This document shows, in pieces, positions 43,039 to 51,634 of a stretch of 64,000 bases of DNA. The position numbers and the translations under genes are program-made. Under the pieces are notes generated by a model that saw only the letters and a program-made list of their open reading frames with translations, did not search any database and was not told where the DNA came from. Origin of the DNA: Bacteroidetes oral taxon 274 str. F0058 (lineage in GTDB: Bacteria; Bacteroidota; Bacteroidia; Bacteroidales; Paludibacteraceae); the NCBI GenBank assembly GCA_000163695.1, contig GG774889.1:1312324-1376323 (forward strand), written 5' to 3'. Position 1 is the stretch's first letter; each line of letters begins with the position of its first letter.

Positions 43039-44949
43039 ATGGAATACAGTATTTTAATTTTAATAACACCCTTGTTTCTCTTCTTGTTTTTAGGACTCGT
43101 AGGAGGCAAGTTGCGTCCCAATATTGCAGGTATCATAGGTACTTTGGGAATGGGATTTTGTGCTGTACTCGCATATAGTGTGGCATACCAATACTTCTTC
43201 GTCATCGGCAAAACGGCAGACTCGTGGCAGTCGATAATGCCTATCAACTTCGAGTGGCTGCGTTTTACCGAACTTCTACACATAGATTTGGGCATACTGC
43301 TCGACCCAATCTCGGTGATGATGCTCGTGGTTATCACCACTGTATCGTTTATGGTGCATATCTACTCGTTGGGATATATGCACGGCGAAGTGGGCTTTCA
43401 GCGTTACTACGCCCTGCTGTCGCTGTTTAGCTTCTCGATGCTGGGACTTGTGGTAGCGACGAATATCTTCCAGATGTACATCTTTTGGGAGCTGGTAGGC
43501 GTATCGTCGTACTCGCTCATAGGCTTCTACTACCAGAAACCTTCGGCAGTGCTCGCCTCGAAAAAAGCATTTATCGTAACGCGTTTCGCAGACTTGGGCT
43601 TCTTGGTCGGCATACTGATACTGTCGTACTACACCAAGACATTCGACTTCGCCACACTGACAGCCAACAACGCAGAACTCGTGATAAGCTCGTTTGCAGG
43701 AGGTACGTTTATGGGTATGAGTCTCGTCTCGGTAGCTCTGGCTCTGATATTTATGGGCGGAGCAGGCAAATCGGCAATGTTCCCGCTGCATATCTGGCTG
43801 CCCGACGCCATGGAGGGTCCTACTCCCGTTTCGGCACTGATACACGCCGCCACTATGGTTGTTGCTGGTGTCTTTCTGGTAGCAAGGCTTTTCCCCGTAT
43901 ATTTCTTCGCCGCTCCCGATGTGCTTACGATGATAGCCTATATCGGAGCATTCACGGCACTGTTTGCGGCGGTCATAGCTATCACGCAGACCGATATCAA
44001 ACGTGTCTTGGCATTCTCTACGATATCGCAAATAGCCTATATGATGGCAGCCCTTGGCGTATCGAAGTATGGCGACCACGATGGATTGGGATATATGGCA
44101 TCTATGTTTCACCTCTTTACACACGCCTTCTTCAAGGCACTTCTGTTCCTCGGAGCAGGCTCGGTGATACACGCCGTACACTCCAACGAGATGAAAGATA
44201 TGGGCAATCTGCATAAATATATGAAAATAACAAGCATCACATTCCTCATCGCTTGTTTGGCAATAGCGGGCATACCGCCGTTTTCGGGCTTCTTCTCCAA
44301 AGACGAGATATTGGCAGCGGCTTTTCACAACCAGCCGATAATATTCTGGACTCTGTGGATAGTAGCAGGACTGACGGCATTCTATATGTTCCGCCTATAT
44401 TTCGGCATATTCTTCAACGGCAAAAGGGACTATGAGCACAAACCGCACGAAAGCGGCTTACCGATGGCTATTCCGCTTATGATACTTGCCGTTTTCTCCG
44501 TATTTACAGGTCTCATACCGTTCTCGGAGTTTATCTCGTCCGACAATAAGCCGTTCGAGATGCACATAGATATGGTAGTGGCATCGCTCAGTGTCGTTGC
44601 AGCCATTGTCGGTATCGTCGTTGCCTATACGATGTACTTCAAAGACAGCAACAAACCCGCCGCCGTCGCCGCCCGACTGAAAGGACTGTATACGGCAAGC
44701 CTCAACAAGTTCTACCTCGACGAGGTTTGGATGTTTATCACCAAAAAAGTGATATTCAACTGTGTAAGCCGTCCCATAGCGTGGTTCGACAGACACGTCA
44801 TAGACGGTACTATGGACAACATAGCCAACGTAACACAAAAGGCATCGCACCGTGTACGCGGATTGCAATCGGGACAGATGCAGCGTTATGTGGCATTCTT
44901 GGTAGCAGGTACTATTCTGATAGCCATATTGGTATTGATTTTCGTGTAA
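43039..44949 (+). CDS. nuoL: NADH-quinone oxidoreductase subunit L
   Basis: 636 residues with about 16 helices; antiporter-like subunit at the distal end of the membrane arm with the long lateral helix at the C-terminus. Key segments: FWELVGVSSYSLIGFYYQ with the conserved Glu, GKSAMFPLHIWLPDAMEGPT with the conserved Lys, and ALIHAATMVVAGVFL. ITQTDIKRVLAFSTISQIAY completes the family core. Full length. Confidence 0.97.
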   Translation: MEYSILILITPLFLFLFLGLVGGKLRPNIAGIIGTLGMGFCAVLAYSVAYQYFFVIGKTADSWQSIMPINFEWLRFTELLHIDLGILLDPISVMMLVVITTVSFMVHIYSLGYMHGEVGFQRYYALLSLFSFSMLGLVVATNIFQMYIFWELVGVSSYSLIGFYYQKPSAVLASKKAFIVTRFADLGFLVGILILSYYTKTFDFATLTANNAELVISSFAGGTFMGMSLVSVALALIFMGGAGKSAMFPLHIWLPDAMEGPTPVSALIHAATMVVAGVFLVARLFPVYFFAAPDVLTMIAYIGAFTALFAAVIAITQTDIKRVLAFSTISQIAYMMAALGVSKYGDHDGLGYMASMFHLFTHAFFKALLFLGAGSVIHAVHSNEMKDMGNLHKYMKITSITFLIACLAIAGIPPFSGFFSKDEILAAAFHNQPIIFWTLWIVAGLTAFYMFRLYFGIFFNGKRDYEHKPHESGLPMAIPLMILAVFSVFTGLIPFSEFISSDNKPFEMHIDMVVASLSVVAAIVGIVVAYTMYFKDSNKPAAVAARLKGLYTASLNKFYLDEVWMFITKKVIFNCVSRPIAWFDRHVIDGTMDNIANVTQKASHRVRGLQSGQMQRYVAFLVAGTILIAILVLIFV

Positions 44950-44978
44950 ATATCATATTATCAATCAACAATTAGAAT

Positions 44979-45338
44979 ATGAGAAAATTTTTTGTTCTTG
45001 CCTTGACTGTTGTAGTATTCGTATCTTGTAATGTCTACAAGTCGGTTGCAAAATATATAGAAGGTAGACCTCCTTATGAAGGAGAGGTTACTGTATTCAC
45101 CCAAAAATCAGAATTACCGGAAGGAGCTGTATTACTTGGGACTGTTTATATAGGAGATACCGGATTTACTACTAATTGTAAATACGAAACGGTACAAAGA
45201 GCGGCTTTGAAAGAAGCTGCCAAGATGGGAGGGAACTGTTTTTTGATAACGGCTCACTCAATACCAAACTTCTGGGTAAGTAGTTGTCATCGCTTAAGAG
45301 GTAACGTATATTGGGTTGATAATCTTACCAGTAATTAA
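44979..45338 (+). CDS. Small lipoprotein inserted between nuoL and nuoM
   Basis: 119 residues. Lipobox VFVSC at residues 15-19 after MRKFFVLALTVVVF. The mature part has ELPEGAVLLGTVYIGDTGF and AALKEAAKMGGNCFLITAHS, a pattern reminiscent of RcsF/DUF4156-like lipoproteins (strand, then Ala-rich helix, then GxNxxxI). No function can be given. It is more A+T-rich than the flanking nuo genes and its presence inside the membrane-arm gene order is unusual. nuoM follows after 27 nt, so the operon is still continuous. Confidence 0.8.
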   Translation: MRKFFVLALTVVVFVSCNVYKSVAKYIEGRPPYEGEVTVFTQKSELPEGAVLLGTVYIGDTGFTTNCKYETVQRAALKEAAKMGGNCFLITAHSIPNFWVSSCHRLRGNVYWVDNLTSN

Positions 45339-45365
45339 TAATAAAAAATAATAAGGAATATATAT

Positions 45366-46856
45366 ATGAATATCTTAGGTTTATTTGTAGTAGTCCCTGT
45401 CTTGATGATATTGTTTTTGTTTCTTTGCAAAGACATAAAATCGATACGTGCCGTTATGGTAACGGGAGCAACCGCTCTTTTGGCTCTGACCGCTGTGTTG
45501 GTCGTTACTTTCTTACGAGAGAGAGCCGCCAACCCCGATGCCGAGATGCTTCTGGTACAGAGCTGGACGTGGTACGCTCCGCTTAATATCACGATGACAC
45601 TGGGCGTAGACGGCATATCGGTAATGATGATTGCCTTGTCGTCGATTATCGTATTTACAGGCGTGTTTTCGTCGTGGAATATGGATATGGCAAAAGAGTT
45701 TTTCCTCTGGTACTGCCTGCTTACAATCGGCGTATTCGGCTTTTTCATCACCATAGATTTGTTCTCTATGTTTATGTTCTACGAAGTCGCCCTCATACCG
45801 ATGTATCTGCTTATAGGTCTGTGGGGAACGGGCAAAAAAGAGTATTCGGCAATGAAGCTGACCCTTATGCTTATGGGTGGTTCGGCATTCTTGATGATAG
45901 GTATCATCGGTATATTCTTCGCTTCGGGAGCAACTACATTCAATATAGTGGATATAGCCAATAGCGTGCGTATTCCTATCGAACATCAACGATGGATATT
46001 TCCCGTAACGTTCTTGGGTTTCGGTGTGCTCGGTGCTTTGTTTCCGTTCCACACTTGGAGTCCCGACGGTCACGCTTCGGCACCTACTTCGGTGTCTATG
46101 TTGCACGCAGGTGTACTGATGAAGCTCGGCGGATACGGCTGTTTCCGCGTAGCTATATATCTTATGCCCGAAGCCGCTCACGAGCTGGGTTGGATATTCC
46201 TCATACTTACGGGTATATCGGTGGTATACGGAGCATTTAGTGCAGTCGTACAGACCGACTTGAAGTATATCAACGCCTATTCGTCCGTTAGCCACTGCGG
46301 TTTGGTATTGTTTGCCATACTTATGCTCAACCAGACGGCAATGACGGGTGCTGTGATGCAGATGTTGTCGCACGGACTGATGACGGCACTCTTCTTCTCG
46401 CTCATAGGTCTCATCTATGGACGCACACACACACGCGATATTCGCGAAATGGGCGGATTGATGAAGATAATGCCTTTCGCCTCTGTATGTTACGTAATAG
46501 CAGGTCTTGCTTCGTTGGGACTGCCGGGGCTCAGCGGATTCGTTGCCGAGATGACAATATTCGTAGGTGCATTCCAAAACAAAGGCGTCTTCTACACTGT
46601 GTTTACGATAATTGCTTGTTGTTCTATCGTCATTACGGCAGTGTATATTCTTCGTACGATAGGGAAATTTCTCTACGGTCCCATTCAGGACAGCCACCAC
46701 ATAGGACTGCCCGACGCTGCTTGGTACGAGAAAGTATCAGCCGTAGGACTCATAGTGGCAATAGCATTTATGGGTTTCTATCCTTTCGGTATTTCTCATA
46801 TAATATCAGACAGTCTTGTACCGATAATCAACAAATTGGGTGCTGCTTTGGTTTAA
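45366..46856 (+). CDS. nuoM: NADH-quinone oxidoreductase subunit M
   Basis: 496 residues, 14 helices. FMFYEVALIPMYLLIGLWG carries the conserved Glu, PFHTWSPDGHASAPTSVSML is the family signature, and LKYINAYSSVSHCGLVLFAI follows. Proton-pumping antiporter-like subunit. Full length and intact. Confidence 0.97.
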   Translation: MNILGLFVVVPVLMILFLFLCKDIKSIRAVMVTGATALLALTAVLVVTFLRERAANPDAEMLLVQSWTWYAPLNITMTLGVDGISVMMIALSSIIVFTGVFSSWNMDMAKEFFLWYCLLTIGVFGFFITIDLFSMFMFYEVALIPMYLLIGLWGTGKKEYSAMKLTLMLMGGSAFLMIGIIGIFFASGATTFNIVDIANSVRIPIEHQRWIFPVTFLGFGVLGALFPFHTWSPDGHASAPTSVSMLHAGVLMKLGGYGCFRVAIYLMPEAAHELGWIFLILTGISVVYGAFSAVVQTDLKYINAYSSVSHCGLVLFAILMLNQTAMTGAVMQMLSHGLMTALFFSLIGLIYGRTHTRDIREMGGLMKIMPFASVCYVIAGLASLGLPGLSGFVAEMTIFVGAFQNKGVFYTVFTIIACCSIVITAVYILRTIGKFLYGPIQDSHHIGLPDAAWYEKVSAVGLIVAIAFMGFYPFGISHIISDSLVPIINKLGAALV

Positions 46857-46888
46857 TTTATTAATTTGTAAACGAATAGATAAAAGAT

Positions 46889-48310
46889 ATGGATTTCAGT
46901 AACTTTTTATTGATGCAACACGAGATAGGACTGATAGCGGTGTTTCTGATACTGTTCTTTTGCGATGTAGTGGGCTCCAAAGACAAAAAGTGGTTCTATC
47001 CGCTTGCGTGCGTGCTATTCGCAGGTCTTACGGTTGTAAGTTTCTTCCTCAAACCACACGGAGAAGCCTTTGGCGGTATGTTCGTCGCTACCGAGATGAC
47101 GGGATTTATGAAAAGCCTGTTGAATGCGGCAACGTTTATGGTCTTCTTGCAAACATATAAGTGGCTAAACTCTAAAGAGGTACGCGACAAACGTTTCGAA
47201 TATTTCACAATAACGCTCATTACGCTGCTGGGAATGTATATGATGATTTCGGCAGGCAACTTTATGATGTTGTACATCGGTATGGAGATGGCGTCGTTGC
47301 CTTTGGCTACGCTTGCCACCTTCAACAAACATCAGCAAAAGTCGGCAGAGGCGGGCGTCAAGTTCGTGATGATTTCGGCTCTGTCGTCGGCAGTTATGTT
47401 GTTTGGTCTGTCGTTTCTCTACGGAGCTACGGGCACATTCTACTTCACCGATATGGCAGCAGCCATTGCCGCCTCTCCGATAGTGTTGGTAGGTCTTGTG
47501 TTTTTCTTCGGCGGGCTGGGCTTCAAGATGTCGCTCGTGCCTTTCCACCTGTGGACAGCCGACGTTTACGAGGGAGCACCCACAAGCGTAACGGCATATC
47601 TGTCGGTAGTATCGAAGGGAGCAGCAGCCTTTGCTCTTCTGTTTGCTCTGTTCAAGGTGTTTGGCAACATACAGGGTATATGGCAAGGTATCGTTTGGGG
47701 GCTTTCGGTGGTAACAATCACTTTGGGTAACTTATTTGCTCTGCGTCAGAGCGATATAAAGCGTTTCTTCGCTTTCTCGTCCATTTCGCAGGCAGGATAT
47801 ATAGTACTCGGTATCATCGCCAACAATCCTATGGGTATCACAGCCACAGTGTTTTACGTGCTGGTATACGTATTCTCCAACCTTGCAGCCTTTGCCGTAA
47901 TATCGGCAGTAGAAAACGAAAACGGAGGCGATACGTCGATAGCGGCATTCAACGGACTCAGCAAATCGAACCCGAAACTCGCACTACTGATGATGCTTGC
48001 CGTATTCTCGCTCGGAGGCATACCATTCTTTGCAGGATTTTTCAGTAAATTCTTCATATTTATGTCGGCAGCTTCGGCAGGATTTTACGTACTGGTTTTC
48101 ATCGCATTGCTCAATACCGTTATATCGCTCTATTATTACCTTATGATAGTCAAAGCAATGTATATCAACAAACCCGAAGACCAATCGGTAGGTACGTTCC
48201 GAACCGACGCATACAGCCGTATCAGTATGGTTATCTGCTTCGCAGGTATCTTGGCTGTCGGTATCGTAAGTTGTATTTACACCTATATCAACGGTTTGGC
48301 TCTCATTTGA
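46889..48310 (+). CDS. nuoN: NADH-quinone oxidoreductase subunit N
   Basis: 473 residues, 14 helices. MLYIGMEMASLPLATLATF, FKMSLVPFHLWTADVYEGAP and SDIKRFFAFSSISQAGYIVL are the family blocks with the conserved Glu and Lys. Third antiporter-like subunit and last gene of the nuo cluster; an intrinsic terminator follows 38 nt later. No nuoE, F or G is present, so the electron donor may not be NADH. Confidence 0.97.
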   Translation: MDFSNFLLMQHEIGLIAVFLILFFCDVVGSKDKKWFYPLACVLFAGLTVVSFFLKPHGEAFGGMFVATEMTGFMKSLLNAATFMVFLQTYKWLNSKEVRDKRFEYFTITLITLLGMYMMISAGNFMMLYIGMEMASLPLATLATFNKHQQKSAEAGVKFVMISALSSAVMLFGLSFLYGATGTFYFTDMAAAIAASPIVLVGLVFFFGGLGFKMSLVPFHLWTADVYEGAPTSVTAYLSVVSKGAAAFALLFALFKVFGNIQGIWQGIVWGLSVVTITLGNLFALRQSDIKRFFAFSSISQAGYIVLGIIANNPMGITATVFYVLVYVFSNLAAFAVISAVENENGGDTSIAAFNGLSKSNPKLALLMMLAVFSLGGIPFFAGFFSKFFIFMSAASAGFYVLVFIALLNTVISLYYYLMIVKAMYINKPEDQSVGTFRTDAYSRISMVICFAGILAVGIVSCIYTYINGLALI

Positions 48311-48348
48311 GTAGCGTATACTCCGATTATAGATAAAAAGAGACGAGT

Positions 48349-48382
48349 AGAGATAAGCCGCAATGCTTATCTCTATTTTTTT
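48349..48382 (+). terminator. Intrinsic terminator of nuo operon
   Basis: AGAGATAAGC, 6-nt loop, GCTTATCTCT, then a T run. Confidence 0.85.
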
Positions 48383-48449
48383 CGGGACGGAAGATAATTT
48401 TTAAAACAAAAATTTTTCGTAAAAATTTCTTTAAATAAAAAAAAGCATT

Positions 48450-48457
48450 ATCTTTGC
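48450..48457 (+). promoter_or_regulatory. -7 box of repeat module 1
   Basis: TATCTTTG, at the same relative position as 50090-50097 in module 2. Confidence 0.65.
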
Positions 48458-48491
48458 AGACGGGTAGTGACTACAAAACGAAAATATGGCT

Positions 48492-48584
48492 ATGACAGCA
48501 AAGGCAAAAAACATACTATCATCACTCTACGAGACTGAAGGCAGCCCCTGCGGGCGTGTCTTCGAGTGGTTCACCCCCCAATAA
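48492..48584 (+). CDS. Conserved short ORF, module 1 (30 aa)
   Basis: Encodes MTAKAKNILSSLYETEGSPC then GRVFEWFTPQ; an in-frame ATG two codons earlier (48486) is also possible. Module 2 encodes a related peptide at 50134. In the shared core LSSLYETxGSPCGR, four of five codon differences are synonymous, which suggests translation under selection. The mRNA could also fold (CACTC with GAGTG around the GGCAGCCCCTGCGG core), so an RNA role is possible. It lies ~35 nt below the promoter and ~150 nt before the lipoprotein gene. I know of no family. Confidence 0.5.
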   Translation: MTAKAKNILSSLYETEGSPCGRVFEWFTPQ

Positions 48585-48731
48585 ACTACTGATTAATAGC
48601 GTTTTACTACACACCTCGACAATTATAACCATATCACAGATATGCAGCCAAGCGGTTGTCAAGGCAGTGATTTTTCAGTATAACCCAAGCGTTAAATAAA
48701 AAATAATATTCACTAAAAAATTGCATTTATT

Positions 48732-49745
48732 ATGAAAAAAGCATTTTTGATGGTAGCTGCAGCGGCAGCAATGTTAGTAACAGGCTTCACAGCCTGCAAA
48801 TCCAACTCACCCGAACCGCCTGAACCGCCCAAACCACCCCTGCCCAAGGAGATAGACATCTATGTGGCAGGCTATACAAATAGTGGAGCAGATGACGTAG
48901 CCAAGGTGTGGAAAAACGGTAAAGAGCTCTACGAACTTACCGATGGCTCTAAAGATGCCTTAGCCAACTCCGTATTCGTAGTAGGAGGAGATGTATATAG
49001 TGCAGGCTATGAGTACAACGGCACAAACTTTGTAGCCAAGGTGTGGAAAAACGACAAAGAACTCTACAAACTTACCGACGGCTCTAAAAATGCCTACGCC
49101 AATTCCCTATTCGTAGCGGATGATAAGGTATATACCGCAGGGAACGACGGCAAAGTCGCCAAGCTTTGGAAAAACAAAAGTGCCACCGACCTTACAGACG
49201 GCTCTAAAAGTGCCACAGCCAGATCCGTATTCGTAGCGGGTAGCAACGTATATACCGCAGGGTACGACGGCAAAGTCGCCAAGGTATGGAAAAAAGGCAG
49301 CGAACTCTTTGCTCTTACCGATGGCTCTAAATATGCCTATGTCAGCTCCGTTTTCGTGGTAGGCGATGATGTATATACCGCAGGTAGTGAGAGCAACGGA
49401 ACAAAAGATGTTGCCAAGGTGTGGAAAAACAAAAAGGCAATATTCAAGACAGACGGCTCTAAAAATGCCATAGCCCGCTCCGTATATGTGGTCGGTGATG
49501 ATGTATATGTGGCAGGGGGCGAAGGAGGTGTCACTAAAGTATGGAAAAACGGCGAGGAACTCTACGAGCTTGCCGATAAAGGCAGCGTCTCCTGCATAGT
49601 GGTATACAACGGCGATGTATATGTGGCAGGGTTCGAAGGAGAGGGCTCAAACCTTGAGCCCAAGGTGTGGAAAAACGGCAAAGAGCTCTACTCGCTTGCC
49701 AACAAAGGCATTGCCCAATCCATATTCATAGTAGAAAGGAAGTAA
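48732..49745 (+). CDS. Lipoprotein with seven KVWKN repeats (copy 1)
   Basis: 337 residues. Signal MKKAFLMVAAAAAMLVTGFT with lipobox FTAC, then a Pro-rich spacer (PEPPEPPKPPLP). The rest is seven repeats of about 38-48 residues with the pattern DVYxAGxxxxGxxxVAKVWKN, then GKELYxLTDGSKxAxAxSVFVVG. Seven repeats with this strand spacing suggest a seven-bladed beta-propeller, probably displayed on the cell surface or in the periplasm. Binding partner unknown. Repeats are also similar at DNA level, so recombination between blades is possible. Confidence 0.85.
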   Translation: MKKAFLMVAAAAAMLVTGFTACKSNSPEPPEPPKPPLPKEIDIYVAGYTNSGADDVAKVWKNGKELYELTDGSKDALANSVFVVGGDVYSAGYEYNGTNFVAKVWKNDKELYKLTDGSKNAYANSLFVADDKVYTAGNDGKVAKLWKNKSATDLTDGSKSATARSVFVAGSNVYTAGYDGKVAKVWKKGSELFALTDGSKYAYVSSVFVVGDDVYTAGSESNGTKDVAKVWKNKKAIFKTDGSKNAIARSVYVVGDDVYVAGGEGGVTKVWKNGEELYELADKGSVSCIVVYNGDVYVAGFEGEGSNLEPKVWKNGKELYSLANKGIAQSIFIVERK

Positions 49746-49859
49746 GTTTGGTTTTAGGTTTTTGGTGTTGGGTGTTGGGTACTATAATTTGTATCAATCC
49801 AAGTAAATAAAAACTAATTGTTTAATATCAAAAAGACATAAAGTGATATTTTTAAGAGG

Positions 49860-49895
49860 GGAGGGTGTATCGGAATGATGCACCCTCTCTTTTTA
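49860..49895 (+). terminator. Intrinsic terminator of module 1
   Basis: GAGGGTGTAT pairs with ATGCACCCTC (one G-T pair) around CGGAATG, followed by T residues. Nearly identical to 51431-51467. Confidence 0.8.
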
Positions 49896-50089
49896 CGCGA
49901 CCTGCGGTGTAGGCGGGTCGACTACAGACAGCTTTGCCTACATCGACCGAAACCGACCACAAACACTACTGAATACAAGTTATTTATACAATTGATTTGA
50001 ATATGATTGCAGGCATCGAAATTCATATCTAACCCTGCTCGGAATATTTAAGAAAACACAAAACTAAATAGTCTTAAACAAAAAATTAC

Positions 50090-50097
50090 TATCTTTG
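50090..50097 (+). promoter_or_regulatory. -7 box of repeat module 2
   Basis: TATCTTTG at the equivalent place to module 1. Confidence 0.65.
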
Positions 50098-50133
50098 CCG
50101 TCGGACAATGACCACAAGACGAGAAAAATAGCT

Positions 50134-50268
50134 ATGACAACAAGAGCAAAAACCACACTATCGTCGCTCTACGAGACCGGAGGCAGCCCCTGCGGACGTA
50201 CTTCCGAGTGGGTTGCCTCTCAAAATCGCTTGTTAAGAGCATTTTTCGCCATATACAGACAATTATAA
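50134..50268 (+). CDS. Conserved short ORF, module 2 (44 aa)
   Basis: Encodes MTTRAKTTLSSLYETGGSPC, GRTSEWVASQNRLLRAFFAI and YRQL. The first 30 residues align with the module 1 peptide; the end is longer because the stop seen in module 1 is absent. The single cysteine in GSPCGR is shared. No hydrophobic signal segment exists, so it is probably cytoplasmic if made. Confidence 0.5.
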   Translation: MTTRAKTTLSSLYETGGSPCGRTSEWVASQNRLLRAFFAIYRQL

Positions 50269-50312
50269 CAATGTAATAAATAGAATATTAACTTAGAAAA
50301 TCACATCTTATC

Positions 50313-51317
50313 ATGAGAAAAATATTTTTGATGGTAGCTGCCGCAGCAGCAATGTTGGCAACAAGCTTCACTGCCTGCAAACCAAACTCAACCCAAACAC
50401 CCAATGATATAGACATCTATGTGGTAGGCAATGACGATAGTGGAGCAGAAGACGTAGCCAAGGTGTGGAAAAACGGCAAAGAGCTCTACAACCTTACGGA
50501 CGGCTCTAAATTTGCTGCAGCAAACTCCGTATTCGTAGTAGGTGGAGATGTATATACCGCAGGCTGTGAGGACAACGGCAAAAACAAGATTGCCAAGGTG
50601 TGGAAAAACGACAAAGAACTCTATGCTCTTACAGATGGCTCTGATTATGCCGGAGCCAATTCCGTATTCGTAGCAGAGGATAAAGTATATACCGTAGGGA
50701 ACGACGGCAACGTAGCCAAACTTTGGAAAAACAAAAGTGCTACCAACCTTACAAAAGGCTCCTATAGAGCCAATGCCTTCTCCGTATTTGTAGCGGGTAG
50801 CAACGTATATACCGTAGGCTGTGAGGACAACGGTATAAACACTATTGCCAAAGTGTGGAAAAACGGCAAAGAACACCTTGCCCTTACAGACGGCTCCAAT
50901 AGTGCCCAAGCCAACTCCGTATTTGTGGTAGGCGAAGATGTATATACCGCAGGGTACGACGGTAAAGTAGCCAAGGTGTGGAAAAACAACAAGGTGGTAT
51001 TCAAGACCTCCGGTTCTAATAGTGTCTTCGCCTACTCCGTATATGTGGTCGGTCAAGATATATATGTAGCAGGGGTCGAGGTAGAAGGTTTAAATTGGGT
51101 AGCTAAAGTATGGAAAAACAACAAGGAACTTTATAAACTTGCCGATAATGGCATAGCCAAATCCATAGTGGTACACAACGGCGATGTATATGTGGCAGGG
51201 GGGCACCAAAGCGATGGCACAAACTTTGCAGCCAAGGTGTGGAAAAACGGCAAAGAGCTCTACTCGCTTGCCAACATAGGCTTTGCCTGGTCCATATTCA
51301 TAGTAGAAAAGAAGTAA
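50313..51317 (+). CDS. Lipoprotein with seven KVWKN repeats (copy 2)
   Basis: 334 residues, same plan as copy 1: signal MRKIFLMVAAAAAMLATSFT, lipobox FTAC, short spacer without the Pro repeat, then seven repeats. The final blade is most conserved between the copies (AAKVWKNGKELYSLAN). Blades differ mainly in the loop after DVYxAG, for example YEYNGTNF in copy 1 and CEDNGKNK in copy 2, where a binding surface might vary. The pair arose by duplication of the whole ~1.5-kb module. Confidence 0.85.
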   Translation: MRKIFLMVAAAAAMLATSFTACKPNSTQTPNDIDIYVVGNDDSGAEDVAKVWKNGKELYNLTDGSKFAAANSVFVVGGDVYTAGCEDNGKNKIAKVWKNDKELYALTDGSDYAGANSVFVAEDKVYTVGNDGNVAKLWKNKSATNLTKGSYRANAFSVFVAGSNVYTVGCEDNGINTIAKVWKNGKEHLALTDGSNSAQANSVFVVGEDVYTAGYDGKVAKVWKNNKVVFKTSGSNSVFAYSVYVVGQDIYVAGVEVEGLNWVAKVWKNNKELYKLADNGIAKSIVVHNGDVYVAGGHQSDGTNFAAKVWKNGKELYSLANIGFAWSIFIVEKK

Positions 51318-51430
51318 ATGGGGTGTTGGGTTTTAGGTGTTGGGTATTGGGTACTATAATTTGTATCAATCCAAGTAAATAAAACGAATTGTTTAATATT
51401 AAAATAAAAAGGCGTAAAGTGCTATCTTAA

Positions 51431-51467
51431 AGAGAGGGTGTATCGGAATGATACACCCTCTCTTTTT
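51431..51467 (+). terminator. Intrinsic terminator of module 2
   Basis: AGAGAGGGTGTATC pairs with GATACACCCTCTCT around GGAAT, ending in a T run. Confidence 0.85.
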
Positions 51468-51634
51468 TGTCCTACGGAGTAGGCAGGTCGCCTGCCGACA
51501 GCTTTGCCTACATCAACCGAAGTCCCGTCCACAAATATAACTTTTCCAAGAAGCGGTCAGTTGCCTAATAATCGAAACTATTCAATCTCAGGCGAGAAGC
51601 AGAAAGCCCTAATAATCAACCACATAAAAAACCT
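51468..51634. other. Gap between module 2 and tetR
   Basis: Besides the GTAGGC/GCCTAC element at 51479-51514 I see no gene here. Confidence 0.4.

Larger units (their letters stand above)
48440..51520 (+). repeat. Tandem duplication of a ~1.5-kb module
   Basis: Unit 1 runs roughly 48440-49950 and unit 2 roughly 50080-51520. Both hold in order a TATCTTTG box, the short ORF, a seven-repeat lipoprotein gene, a conserved ~60-nt tail (GGGTACTATAATTTGTATCA...), a GAGGGTGTAT hairpin terminator and a GTAGGC...GCCTAC element. Confidence 0.8.

Noticed and set aside
43276..44328. Minus-strand ORF of 350 codons over nuoL
   Set aside because: His/Cys/Arg-rich antisense shadow of nuoL with no family likeness.
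45513..46700. Minus-strand ORF of 395 codons over nuoM
   Set aside because: Antisense shadow of nuoM with abnormal composition.
48732..51317. CRISPR array or simple tandem repeat
   Set aside because: The repeated sequence is coding, in frame, with blade-sized units of about 115-145 nt that vary in sequence; no spacer structure exists.
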